DNA of 64,000 nt from Stictocephala bisonia (Eukaryota; Arthropoda; Insecta; Hemiptera; Membracidae). Each line of letters begins with the position of its first letter. The stretch's first letter is position 1. The notes below the pieces were generated by a model, which was not told where the DNA came from, searched no databases, and saw only the letters and a program-made list of their open reading frames with translations. The translations under genes were made by a program, and so were the position numbers. Of this stretch, positions 55,218 through 64,000 are shown one piece after another. The stretch covers positions 1,133,870 through 1,197,869 of the forward strand of contig JAQJVL010000277.1 in NCBI GenBank assembly GCA_035578905.1, in the 5' to 3' direction.

Positions 55218-55477
55218 ATGAAAGGAAAGGAAAGCAGCATACCTGATAAACTTGGTAGACTGGTACACTGTAGACAGACACAATCACATAAAAAGAATTG
55301 AATAGTGAAATATTTCGGGGCCACTGGCCTCTTCTTCAGTTACTAAAACAGTGACTGAAGAAGAGGCCAGTGGCCCTGAAATATTTCACTATTCAATTCT
55401 TTGTTATGTGATTGTGTCTGTCTACAGTGTACCAGTCTACCAAGTTTATCAGGTATGCTGCTTTCCTTTCCTTTCAT
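55218..55477. repeat. 260-bp near-perfect palindrome, arms about 126 bp
   Basis: The left arm at 55218-55343 (atgaaaggaaaggaaagcag through ggcctcttcttcagttac) is inverted at 55351-55477 (gtgactgaagaagaggccag through cctttcctttcat). The loop is only 7 bases (taaaaca). Only about four differences were seen, one of them an indel in cataaaaagaattg. It carries no ORF, and its near-identity implies recent origin, gene-conversion maintenance or an assembly or library artefact. Confidence 0.9.
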
Positions 55478-55747
55478 TTTCTTAAAAACAAAAAAGTAGA
55501 GAAACTTAAATTTAAAAATATTATTTTCTTAAATTTACTGAAGGAAATGATTACTATACTCCATTTATTGGGCAGGATTTAAAAAATATAAATAAATCAT
55601 TCTACAATTCTTACAATCGGCCAAAAATTGTTTGCCTGAGTAGAGAAAATGGTTGCTCACTCGATAGTTGAAATGACAAAAACTTCTGTAATAATTTTTA
55701 GTATACAATTGAGAATATTTATATTTTAAAACTAATATTTAACTTAC

Positions 55748-55835
55748 AGTACTTTTCTGCAATGTGACACAAGAATGCAATCGACTGAACTGTTTTCCCA
55801 AGGCCCATTTCATCTGCTAATATGCCATTTATGCC
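55748..55835 (-). CDS. INO80: INO80 exon B: Walker A / motif I
   Basis: The 88-bp exon is 29 codons plus one base, between a TTTTCAG acceptor and a GTAAGTT donor. It encodes [20 protein letters not shown] followed by [17 protein letters not shown] is the nucleotide-binding P-loop of Snf2 ATPases. It was too short to appear as an open reading frame and was found by reading the minus strand. The trailing T joins CT of exon C to make serine. Confidence 0.95.
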
Positions 55836-56056
55836 CTGAAAAAAATAGTACATTTCCTAAATATGATTTTGTCAATGGTGAAAACTTGACATTCACAACA
55901 CACTATACGTGTCCTAAACTCATTATTTTTATGTGCTAAATACCTAAAGGCTTCTTTGAGAGAAATAAACACAAATATTGGCAATACAGTACAATTCTTT
56001 TTACTAAGGTCCCTAAAAGTAGGGCCTGTTTTTTATTCTATAAACAAATTCATTAA

Positions 56057-58652
56057 CACCTTAACCGTAATACCGGTCTCAGAGACCAGAGGTAAATTAT
56101 TTTCGTGTGGGGTGGCTACACTGGTTGACCTTGAGCGCCGAGCGTCTCAGTAGTCTCCCGCTACCTACCCCTTCCACCATAATACTGGTTTTTGTTTAGT
56201 CTAAGGCTGGGCTTGGTTCGTTATACACGGCTTTCTAAACTCCTACCGGTCTCACAGTCCGGATATTACAGTGTACGTTTGCCCTGTGCTGGTCTCAAAT
56301 ACCGGTATTACGTTAACCGTTAGTTCACTATTTTGTGTAATGTTATTTTATGTTTGTAAATATTGTATATAGTTTTATTGTAGTGTTATCGTGTTTGTAT
56401 ATAGTATATAATGGATAAACCTTCAACAAGTAAAAGAATTTCAGTGCAGGATGAAAGTTTTGTGAACCGTATAAATTCAATGTTAGAAGATGTAGGTAGT
56501 GAAAATAGTGATACAACAGTTGACGATTCTGACGCAGACCCAGATTTTATCTTGTCAGAAAATGAACAACAAGAAGATGTCTTGGCAGGATCTGAAGATG
56601 AAGATGAAGCCACTGAGCATGAAAACCAAGAGATCATGGAGCATCGCCCCACTGAGTATGCAGTGGTAGATGAGGAAGAAATGGAGAAAATGATGAAATG
56701 ATGAAGCAAGATGAAAATGAGTTATTGTGTAATAATAATATTGTTGTTGATTCTAAAAGGCTTCCTGAGTTTATTTTCGGCCGTTTGAAAAAAAATGTAC
56801 AAAAGAGCCACAGACACGTGCTCGCACCCCTTCACATAACATTGTTAGAGGAAGATTACCAGGACTGACTCATCATGCAAGAAGGATTGGCAGTAAACCA
56901 GACAAAAAACAGGTATGGGAATTGATATTTGATAATTCAATTGTTGAAATTATTGTAAAAAATACCAATATAAAACTTGCTTCCATAAAAGAAAATTTGA
57001 CCGATCAATGTAATAAATCAAACTATAGAGAAACAGATAGCATTGAAATCAACGCATTGATTGGTTTATTACTTCTTACATCTCTGTCTTGAAATCTAAT
57101 CATGAAACAGTCTTGTCCATGTTCTGTAAAGACTATTGTAATAGACCACTATTCTATGCAAGTATGTCCATGCGGCGGTTTGAGGTACTGATGTCATGCT
57201 TACGATTTGATGATGTTGACACACGTATTCAAAGGAAGGCCACAGATAAGGCTGCACCTATTTCCGAAATCTTTCATAAAGTTAATCTTAACTCTCAGAA
57301 AGCATATTCTATTTCAGAAGCAGCAACTATTGACGAAATGCTCATACCTTTTAGAGGTCGGTGTGGTTTCCGAATTTATATGCCAAAGAAACCACACAAA
57401 CATGGCATCAAAGTTATGTGTTTAACAGATGCGAAAACGTCCTATTTATTTAATTCCTACATATACACTGGAAGACAGTGATGGTATTGGCCTTTCTCCA
57501 GACCAAATATCTAGAATGAATAAACCCACTCAGTCAGTAGTACGTTTGTGCCAGCCAATTGCAAAAAGCAATAGAAATATAACCGCAGACAATTGGTTCT
57601 CAAGTTTAGAGGTGACTGATGAACTGGAAAGGATGGGCCTCACCTATGTTGGAACAATGAGGAAGGATAAAAGAGAAATGCCAAAAGAATTTTTACCTTC
57701 TCGGCAAAGACCTGAAAATTCAGCTCGATTTGCTTTCAATGGCAAAAGGACTTTGGTCTCATACGCACCAGAAAAAAACAAATCAGTCATACTAATATCA
57801 ACTATGCACCACAACATTGAAATAAATGAAGAAAAGAATAAACCAGAAATCGTTCACTTTTATAATAAGACAAAATGTGGTGTTGACCTGCTAGACATGC
57901 GTTGCGCAGTGTATGCTTCAAGCCGAAGGACCAGGCGTTGGCCACTGGCAGTTTTTTTTAAGACTACTAAATATTGCAAGTATCAACTCTTGTATATTAT
58001 ACTTGTGTTACAAGAATAGTCAGATGGTTACACGTTTTCAATTTATAAAGGATTTGGCAAAAACTTAGATTGATTCACACCTTAGAAAAAGACTGCAAGT
58101 TCCAAACCTACGACGTGATACAAGAGAAGCAATATTAAAGATCCTTGGAGCCAATGCAGATGAACAAAGACATGTTGATGTACCTAATGATAAAAATGGA
58201 GAAACGGAAGACATGTGGGAAGTGCCCTTCAGCAAGAGAGCGAAAAACACAGTATAAGTGTATTGTTTGTAGCACTCCAATCTGCTTGGAATGCAGTAAA
58301 AAAGTATGTATTGACTGTTCTAAGGACTGTGTTTAGTTCAAAATAAAATTCAATTGAAATTATGTCATTATAACATTGTTTATTTGCACAAGTAATGAAC
58401 TAATGTCTTGAGATGTTTAAAATAAACTGTGTGTATAAACAGGATTTTCTATTAATCTTTTTTGTACACTACAATAAGAAAATTTAAGTAAATATGTAAA
58501 TAACAATTCTTATTAACAAACATATTAATACTTATTAACATATTTAAAAAATCCAAACACATTTGGCAAGTGTTTTTGTCATAAATAAATATAAGGGTCT
58601 GAGAGACCGGTATTACGATATACGTAACTTTTTTTATATTACGATTAAGGTG
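56057..58652 (+). mobile_element. piggyBac element, nearly complete
   Basis: The 2,596-bp element is flanked by TTAA (56053-56056 and 58653-58656). Inverted ends are CACCTTAACCGTAAT and CACCTTAATCGTAAT. Subterminal copies of ACCGGTCTC followed by agagacc occur at both ends. Length and organisation equal those of autonomous piggyBac elements, but the transposase has frameshifts. Confidence 0.95.
56411..58336 (+). pseudogene. piggyBac transposase, frameshifted
   Basis: ATG at 56411. Acidic head (DTTVDDSDADPDF, GSEDEDEATEHEN), then the DDE_1_7 core in several frames: RTPSHNIVRG, GSKPDKKQVWELIFDNSIVE, LFYASMSMRRFEVLMSCLRF (57089-57481), IDEMLIPFRGRCGF (first Asp), ITADNWFSSLEVTDEL (second Asp, 57429-58019) and NKTKCGVDLLDMRCA (third Asp). 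The C-terminal Cys-rich finger at 58190-58330 reads TCGKCPSARERKTQYKCIVC and CLECSKKVCIDC. Breaks occur near 56700, 56790, 57085, 57475 and 58018. The catalytic Asp residues are all kept, which suggests fairly recent inactivation. Confidence 0.92.
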
Positions 58653-58739
58653 TTAATATGATAAACAGAAAATTATAACATTAACATTATAATGTATGAT
58701 CAGTTTTGGTATAAAATTACAAACAATTAGCAATTGTAT

Positions 58740-59300
58740 CAGCATTGCCTCGAGAAGGCACTTGTGACTTGTTGGTAAATAAAAATGGAGCACCAGCCTC
58801 AATTGTAAGGAGAAAGAGCAGATACAAAAGCCATCTGACCTTTCAAGTTGAGGAACAAAAATAGGAGTCAATGGGGGCCAAATCAGGCCTGTATAGAGGA
58901 TGATCAATCATTTACCACTCAGTTTTGGCAATTATATCCATCGTAATTTGGGCGACGTGTGGGCAAGAATAGTCATGGTGCATATGAATGCCTTTTGTTA
59001 CCTGACCTCTCCTTTTGTTGTGTATAGCTCAATAGATCTTGTTTACAGTAGTCTTAGAGATGTCCTTTATCTGTTCGGGAATCTCTCACACAATTATATG
59101 CCAATCCTCAAGCAAAATTTCCTGAACTTTCATTACTGTCTCGTCCGAAATTGATGGACGGCCGCAACCGGCCTCGTCATGCACATTTGTTTGGCCTTTT
59201 ACAAACTCCCTCCACCACTTTAGCATATTTTTTAGGTCAACACACTTCTCTATTGAGTTGAACTATTGTTCGATTACAAAAGTGATTGACTCCATAAACC
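58740..59300 (-). pseudogene. mariner-type transposase relic with internal deletion
   Basis: Read from about 59235 down: KWWREFVKGQTNVHDEAGCG followed by RPSISDETVMK, the mariner helix-turn-helix linker (W-x-x-x-F-x-x-G-x-x-x-V-x-D-E-x-x-x-GRPS), then a short VNKI stretch. It jumps directly to HHDYSCPHVAQITMDI (about 58983, the second catalytic Asp region, usually HHDNAxPH) and HPLYRPDLAPIDSYF (near 58890; third site, PxSPDLAPxD). The segment carrying the first catalytic Asp is missing, so it is dead. Terminal repeats were not recognised. It lies directly next to the piggyBac. Confidence 0.75.
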
Positions 59301-59772
59301 ACAGAATTTAATCACAAACTGCAATTCACACTTGGTGGGAACGTCAATAATTTTCCCTTTCAACTTCAACGGCTGCTAAGCCAAGACTGAGAGTCGCAGA
59401 GGGGTGGGGACTGTCCAGTGAGGCCTCACCCCTTTTGGGAGAATCCTTGGTTGGGGAAAGTGAGGAACACGTCACTGTTGTTAGATTTACACTAGCTTGT
59501 TCTGACACAGCAGGAGCTTGTCGGAGACCTTAATTTCAACCCGCATATATCAAGTTTTATTACTTATTAGAAATATAAAACATGTTAATGTCACGTAACA
59601 CACATTTTAACTAAAAAAGTACAAAAAGTGCGAGTTAATATATTTTAGTAAATGTGAAAGCTAATGATACATAATACCTAGCAAGTGAACAAATTTACTA
59701 TCCTATAAGTACAAAATGCACAAATATAATCCACGTTTACTGAAATTGATCATCATAATATTTTTAAATTAA

Positions 59773-60025
59773 GTGAAGACAGAAGTGAGACAAGGAGACG
59801 GATTATCCCCTATTCCTTTTAACGTTTCTTTTGAGGGGACACTAAAAGGTAAAAGAAAACTGATTTAGGGATAAAAATACGAAAAAATATCAGTGTTTGC
59901 ATTTGCATTTGCAGACAACTTAGTTTTGTTGGCAGAGAGCAAGATAAACATAAGAAACACGACGAAAATCCTGCCAACATTTGCCGTTGGCTGGTCATTT
60001 TATAAGAGGGGGAGGAAGACCTGAC
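59773..60025 (+). pseudogene. Reverse transcriptase fragment
   Basis: The frame reads VKTEVRQGDGLSPIPFNVSF (RT motif B, R-Q-G-D-x-L-SP-x-x-FN), two stops, then VFAFAFADNLVLLAE (motif C, where the usual ADD is ADN). The loss of about 15 residues between the motifs and the mutated catalytic Asp show a dead fragment. QGDGLSP is typical of RTE-like and related non-LTR elements. Confidence 0.7.
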
Positions 60026-60354
60026 TATGCAAGTTTGGAAGGAAAACCACTGTTGTACAGTATCGTATGGTAAGATTGATATGGGTGAATATGAGGTGTG
60101 ATGAGTGTAATTGAACGAGTGTAGTCATTGTTACTATCTGAGTTCGACTTAGCTTAGAAAGAACTATTTATTAATAGCCCAATAGCCAGGACCTACAGCT
60201 TTATAGTTACTTTTCAGTTCTTATTACTTACAGTTCAAATTTCTCGCCCAATACTAGCTGGGCAATAACATGGAACAGTTTTGATGGACGGAATAAGTTC
60301 TGCATTAACAATCCATTAATACCTGTATGTGGAATGAACCTCTCTCATAGGGAA

Positions 60355-60476
60355 TGCCACTGTATGTGTATGGGTGGGCGGGTGGGTTAATACCACTGTA
60401 CGTGTATGGGTGGGCGGGTGGGTTAATACCACTGTACGTGTATGGGTGGGCGGGTGGGTTAATGCCACTTGTACGT
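60355..60476 (+). repeat. 36-bp minisatellite, about three units
   Basis: The unit GTGTATGGGTGGGCGGGTGG + GTTAATACCACTGTAC is repeated three times in tandem with near-identity. The same core occurs in degenerate form at 9363-9450 and 15983-16345. Both strands are open across it, which creates an artefactual repeat protein. Confidence 0.9.
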
Positions 60477-60479
60477 GTA

Positions 60480-60723
60480 TTGACATATGTGATGCCTCCT
60501 TGATGCCAAAAGAAAAGATGGAAGGACCAAGTGCTGATAGACATAGGATGATGACTATAGAGGAAGATGCGGTAGATCAAAGGAAGAGGACACAGATGCT
60601 TGGCAAGGCCAACAACATTTTCACAATCTCCTTCAAGGATTTATTGGTAACATCAATCAGAGAAAGACTATTTTCTTTAGAAACTGCAGAGATTATACAT
60701 ATTGCAATGCAGCAACCTATTTA
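60480..60723 (+). other. Unrecognised short reading frame
   Basis: Downstream of the minisatellite the frame stays open for about 80 codons (DASLMPKEKMEGPSADRHRM, EEDAVDQRKRTQMLGKANNI, SIRERLFSLETAEIIHIAMQ) to a stop at about 60723. The charged, helical-looking composition is less AT-biased than the flanks. I do not recognise it. It could be a fragment of a transposon or host gene. Confidence 0.25.
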
Positions 60724-60847
60724 GAGAAATTTTCATTATAAATATACCACCTTGGGTATCAAAGAGTATCAAATATACTGCCGTGGGTGGTAAGTAAGTA
60801 AGTACATATATTGTAATATATTTGTGTTGTAACGTTAATTGGTTTAA

Positions 60848-61868
60848 CCCTTTCCACTCCAATTACTGGGAACCCAGTTTCCCTATCAGCTCCATTTACT
60901 TTTAAGCAAAGATTGCCTACTACATTTGTTCAGTGGGAAAAACATATATCTGATAGTTCCAAAAAGCTGATGTATTTTTTCTTTGTTTCTTCTATGACTA
61001 AAGTATAGATTAATATAAAATAAAACATATATTTTTATTTTCAACATTTTTTAATTATATATATTTATTGGAACAAAATTTAATTTCTAACAAAAAAACG
61101 GATACAAGAAGAATTTTTGAAAAATTTTAAATAGGAAGAATAGTATTTGTTGTTTGTTTTTTGTTGTTTGTATCCTTACAAACAAAAAAAAGTCATTTTC
61201 AAATATTTTGGACTAAATTATACATAAAAAAAATATATAATTCTAAAACCAAATTTTTTTGAAAAACAACATTTTTACCAAAAAAATTATTTTCACTGCA
61301 ACTAGTAAACAATTGCTCCATAAATTTTATTTTATTGCTTAGCAACAGTCAAAAGGTACATAATTTAGACCAAATTTGTAAGTAAAGCTTTTTTCAATAA
61401 TTCAAAACATGTTATCAGCTAAAAATATAAACAGACAAAATCTAATAGCCTACTTGCAATGCTCTTTCATTTTCGTAAAAATAAAAATATTTTGAATAAA
61501 CAGTAAAACAACAACGATAACCTAGCAACAACAATGCGTTTTATAAGCTCATTACGAACGATAACATATGACGGAACAAAGTGAGTGCAGATAGCTGTTG
61601 CAGTCAGCCAGCTGTTTACAGAGCAGCCACAGACGACAAACATTACATTTTCTGAGGTTTGTTTACCGATACTAAACTCAAACGGTTCCGAAAAAATTCT
61701 ACAGATAGCAGCACATATCAAACAACAACCCTAGCGGTCAATAATGTAACTACGTCAGTCTAAATACAATCATAGAACGTTATTATAGAGACGTCGGGCC
61801 CGGCCCGACATTGGAGTTAGTGCGGTAAGTTGCGTGGCGGGGCTGCCCCGCCACTTGAGTGGAAAGGG
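60848..61868. mobile_element. piggyBac-type MITE, 1,021 bp
   Basis: Flanked by TTAA (60844-60847 and 61869-61872) with perfect 12-bp inverted ends CCCTTTCCACTC. No transposase remnant. A GC-rich subterminal block near the right end holds the near-palindrome gtcgggcccggcccgac and cgtggcggggctgccccgcc, in strong contrast to the AT-rich body. Confidence 0.88.
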
Positions 61869-62225
61869 TTAAGTATTATATATATTACTACAAACTCTAT
61901 ATGATTCATTTTTTACATTTGTTCATTCAAATATTGGGTTAACCCTTTGTCAATTTAGTCCAAAATATAAGTATTGATCATTCTGTTATGGTGAAACAAA
62001 AATTAGATAATATAAGAACTAAAAGATGATCTAATAAAGGCAAATACATAATACAACCAATACTAGGATCATACTGAATAATATGATTCTAATCAGAAGT
62101 ACAGTCTAATTAATTTTTTAAAGAAATAAATGTATATCAAATTTCTAACCCAAGCACTAAATATTAAGAAAACTACAACAAGTTAACTAAATAAATACTA
62201 TTGCAAGATAGAATACGTTGCTAAC

Positions 62226-62436
62226 TTGGTCATAGAGGTTGGCCAGCCAGTTCATGCCCTTGAGTTGGTAATGTTTGAGCTTGCCCCGAAAGATACCAGG
62301 CTGAGGTCTCTCTTCATCAAGCTGCTCGGTCGGTTCTACAGGCATTGCCTGCACACTGCCAAACTGACGGCTTCTCACTTCCTCAGCTTGGAAAGCATTT
62401 TTTACATTCTGTTTCACCTTTTCTTTTAAGGATTCA
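62226..62436 (-). CDS. INO80: INO80 exon A: region just before the ATPase core
   Basis: The 211-bp exon begins after a TTATAG acceptor and ends CAA before a GTTAGC donor. It encodes about 70 residues: a basic, helical stretch (SLKEKVKQNVKNAFQAEE), then the linker ERPQPGIFRGKLK and the Q-motif-like KHYQLKGMNWLANLYDQ that opens the Snf2 core. It enters in phase 2, so one base completes a codon begun in an exon beyond the right edge. It joins exon B at a codon boundary to give [12 protein letters not shown]. Confidence 0.95.
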
Positions 62437-62794
62437 CTATAAACATAATTAAGAAAGAAAAAAATTATTTTGTTTGGATCTGCACAAACTATACAAATTA
62501 CATTGCAGCAACTCACACATTGAGGAATTTTCAGAATAAATAAAATATGACTGCTGATCCTGACTCCTACAACTTACCTGACCAAGTTCACTGTTAGCAC
62601 TACCCAACTCAAATTCATAAATGCGATTAAACTTTCATGTACAAAATCTATATAACCGCTTGAATGTGGTTATATAGATATACATAAATTAACTACAAAG
62701 TGCAAAATTGTTATACCTTACATTTTCCCTAGATTATTTTTTCATAGTTAAAATGTTCACTAACAAGTCATCAATTTTTTTTTTTTATTAACAG
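62437..62794. other. INO80 intron sequence upstream of exon A
   Basis: AT-rich sequence ending in a T-tract at about 62770-62784, just before the truncated non-LTR element. No gene was seen. Confidence 0.6.
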
Positions 62795-64000
62795 CTTGTT
62801 GCAAGTACCATTTAATGGGGAAATATGTGCATTCGCAGATGACATTGCGTTGTTTTATTCATTCACTGATACCGTCAGAGCTGGGCAAAATATTATGGAA
62901 GATCTAAATGCTTTAAAAGAATGGTGTTTAAAAAATAAAATGCAAGTAAATGTAAATAAAACGAAATTTGTAAACTTCAGTCACATAAGTTTTGATTTTC
63001 CCTCATACCATACAGATAATTGTAGTGAAAAATCATTTAAAATGTCAAAAAATAGAAAAGGCTAAATACTTTAAATACCTTGGAATTTTATTGGATGAAC
63101 ATCTAAATTGGATAAGGCATTTGGAAACTCTACAAAATAAAACAAAAATAATGATAAGAAAATTTTACTATTTAAGGAATTTTTGTGACGAAATGACTAT
63201 GAAAACTCTTTATTTTGCTCTTATACATTCGAGACTCCAGTACGGAATACAGTGTTGGGGAAGTGCTAGCAAGACTCACATTTTAAAAATCAGAAAAACA
63301 CAAAATCATATAATTAGAATAGTTACAAATAAAAATCGCAGAGGGAGTTCTTTTCCATTATATTATACATTAAAAATTTTCCCGATACAACACCTTTTTG
63401 TCTATAAAGTTTTAAGATTGTTTTATGTCAAAAGTGGTAATACTGGCACTACAAATTTACTACATAATACGAGGAGTGGGGTAAGTAGAATATTTAAACT
63501 CCCTAAAGCCTCAAAAAGTGTTTTTAAACAATCTTTTCATTATATTGGACCTAAATATTTTAATCAATTACCACATGACATAAAAAGTAGTACAAATTTG
63601 AATTTTTTTTTCTATGAATTTGAAGAATTGGCTATTTACGAAACAAGCTCTAGACTATTTGGATTTTTGTTTAATATAAATACTGACACTTCTTGCAATT
63701 AATATGGTTTCTTGTTATTTTAGTCCTGTAATGTATGTTATATAAGAAATTTTAAGTTAAGTAGCAATAAATATAGTGTAAGATGAATTTAAGATAACTT
63801 TTAAGTGTTTCATGCGCCACAGAGAGTTTTATTTTTATAATGTAGAAGCTGGACTCATGTTCCATGTTTATAATATGTTTTTATTAAGTTATATTTTGTG
63901 TTTTTTTAGTATTTTGTAAATAATTTTGTACTGGCCACAAATACTTGTAAGTGTGTCAGTTTTTCCGAGCCGAATTTTTGTTTTTTATATTGTAAAAATG
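62795..64000 (+). mobile_element. 5'-truncated CR1/Jockey-like non-LTR element running off the window
   Basis: It starts abruptly inside the reverse transcriptase, between motifs B and C, and continues through the RT thumb region to a stop at 63702. About 300 bp of AT-rich 3' region follows, reaching the edge. Truncation at the 5' end is typical of incomplete target-primed insertion. The 3' end and any target duplication lie outside. Confidence 0.8.
62796..63702 (+). pseudogene. Reverse transcriptase C-terminal part, one frameshift
   Basis: The first frame (62796-63065) gives ICAFADDIALFYSFTDTV (motif C) and NKMQVNVNKTKFVNFSHI. A shift within about 63030-63060 moves to the second frame (62992-63702) with KYFKYLGILLDEHLNWIRHL, LYFALIHSRLQYGIQCWGSA, HIIRIVTNKNRRGS and FPIQHLFVYKVLRLFY. 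This is the normal end of CR1/Jockey-type ORF2 proteins. Lacking the endonuclease and RT motifs A and B, it is inactive. Confidence 0.85.

Larger units (their letters stand above)
53724..55747. other. INO80 intron B-C: contents
   Basis: No gene. It holds a fold-back at 54064-54212 and a 260-bp palindrome at 55218-55477. A 38-bp piece near 54430 (ttctggcctggtgcctgata and onward) resembles the tail of the repeats at 13231 and 17823. The rest is AT-rich sequence. Confidence 0.7.
55836..62225. other. INO80 intron A-B: contents
   Basis: It holds a piggyBac at 56057-58652, a mariner relic at about 58740-59300, an RT scrap at 59773-60025, a 36-bp minisatellite at 60355-60476 leading into a short unrecognised frame, and a piggyBac MITE at 60848-61868. 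Stretches at 59300-59770, 60030-60350 and 61873-62225 show nothing recognisable. Confidence 0.8.
3187..62436 (-). other. INO80: INO80 chromatin-remodelling ATPase gene, internal part (nine exons)
   Basis: Nine minus-strand exons read in order from 62436 down to 3187 encode a continuous stretch of the Snf2-family ATPase of the INO80 nucleosome-remodelling complex, a nuclear enzyme. Seen: the approach to the ATPase core (KHYQLKGMNWLANLYDQ), Walker A (DEMGLGKT), the DEAQ box (LDEAQAIKS), motif III (LSGTPIQN), the INO80-specific segment ending [11 protein letters not shown], the [11 protein letters not shown] motif and VCNHPELFER. Every junction is GT/AG and the codon phases agree across all eight introns (6390, 2024, 26309, 232, 7611, 1907, 1427 and 12003 bp). 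The HSA region and start codon lie to the right of the window, and the second RecA lobe and stop to the left. The gene looks functional because no exon has a stop or frameshift. The identification rests on recognised INO80 family sequence. Confidence 0.95.

Noticed and set aside
60305..60580. Minus-strand repeat protein (SGINPPAHPYTY repeats)
   Set aside because: It is the translation of the 36-bp minisatellite. Both strands are open only because the unit length is a multiple of three.
1..64000. CRISPR arrays, bacterial operons, rRNA genes
   Set aside because: The sequence is clearly eukaryotic with spliced genes. No regularly spaced repeats of the CRISPR kind and no rRNA motifs were seen.

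Overview
The window is eukaryotic, AT-rich genomic sequence from an arthropod, most likely an insect. Hemiptera is a guess from the transposon mix and is not shown directly. A single host gene explains the layout. It is the chromatin-remodelling ATPase INO80, on the minus strand, with nine consecutive internal coding exons between 3187 and 62436. All nine have canonical GT/AG splice sites, and the codon phase matches across all eight junctions. The 5' exons lie beyond the right edge and the 3' exons beyond the left edge. The exons sum to only 1,347 bp. The rest of the roughly 59 kb is intron, filled with mobile elements.

Layout from left to right: a candidate TTAA-flanked element (1852-2907); INO80 exon I; a 12 kb intron with an assembly gap flanked by duplicated sequence (3996-5499), an RNase H-bearing non-LTR element with a 12-bp target duplication (5598-8168) and a small Helitron (13770-14354); exons H, G and F with short introns holding fold-back and minisatellite repeats; a 7.6 kb intron with a decayed hAT gene split by a tRNA-derived SINE and a full-length RTE element with a 14-bp target duplication (23373-26570); exons E and D.

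The 26 kb intron C-D is a transposon nest. It holds a decayed hAT-like gene, a hAT-type element carrying a nested piggyBac derivative, a minus-strand CR1-like element split by a plus-strand relative with an intact ORF2, a Jockey/CR1-like element with ORF1 and ORF2, and two convergent-ended pogo/Tigger elements. Introns B-C and A-B add a 260-bp palindrome, a piggyBac with an almost complete transposase, a mariner relic, a reverse-transcriptase scrap, a 36-bp minisatellite and a piggyBac MITE. A 5'-truncated non-LTR element runs off the right edge.

The most unusual item is the split minus-strand CR1-like element. Upstream of its SGNH-hydrolase ORF1 region and its endonuclease/reverse-transcriptase ORF2, on the same strand, lie a methyl-CpG-binding-type domain (about 42410-42547) and a Ulp1/SENP-type cysteine protease domain with its His, Asp and Cys visible (about 41680-42138). 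If these belong to one element, it is a retrotransposon whose first ORF combines chromatin reading, SUMO/NEDD8-type proteolysis and an esterase fold. That linkage is an inference across a nested insertion and needs an uninterrupted copy to prove it.
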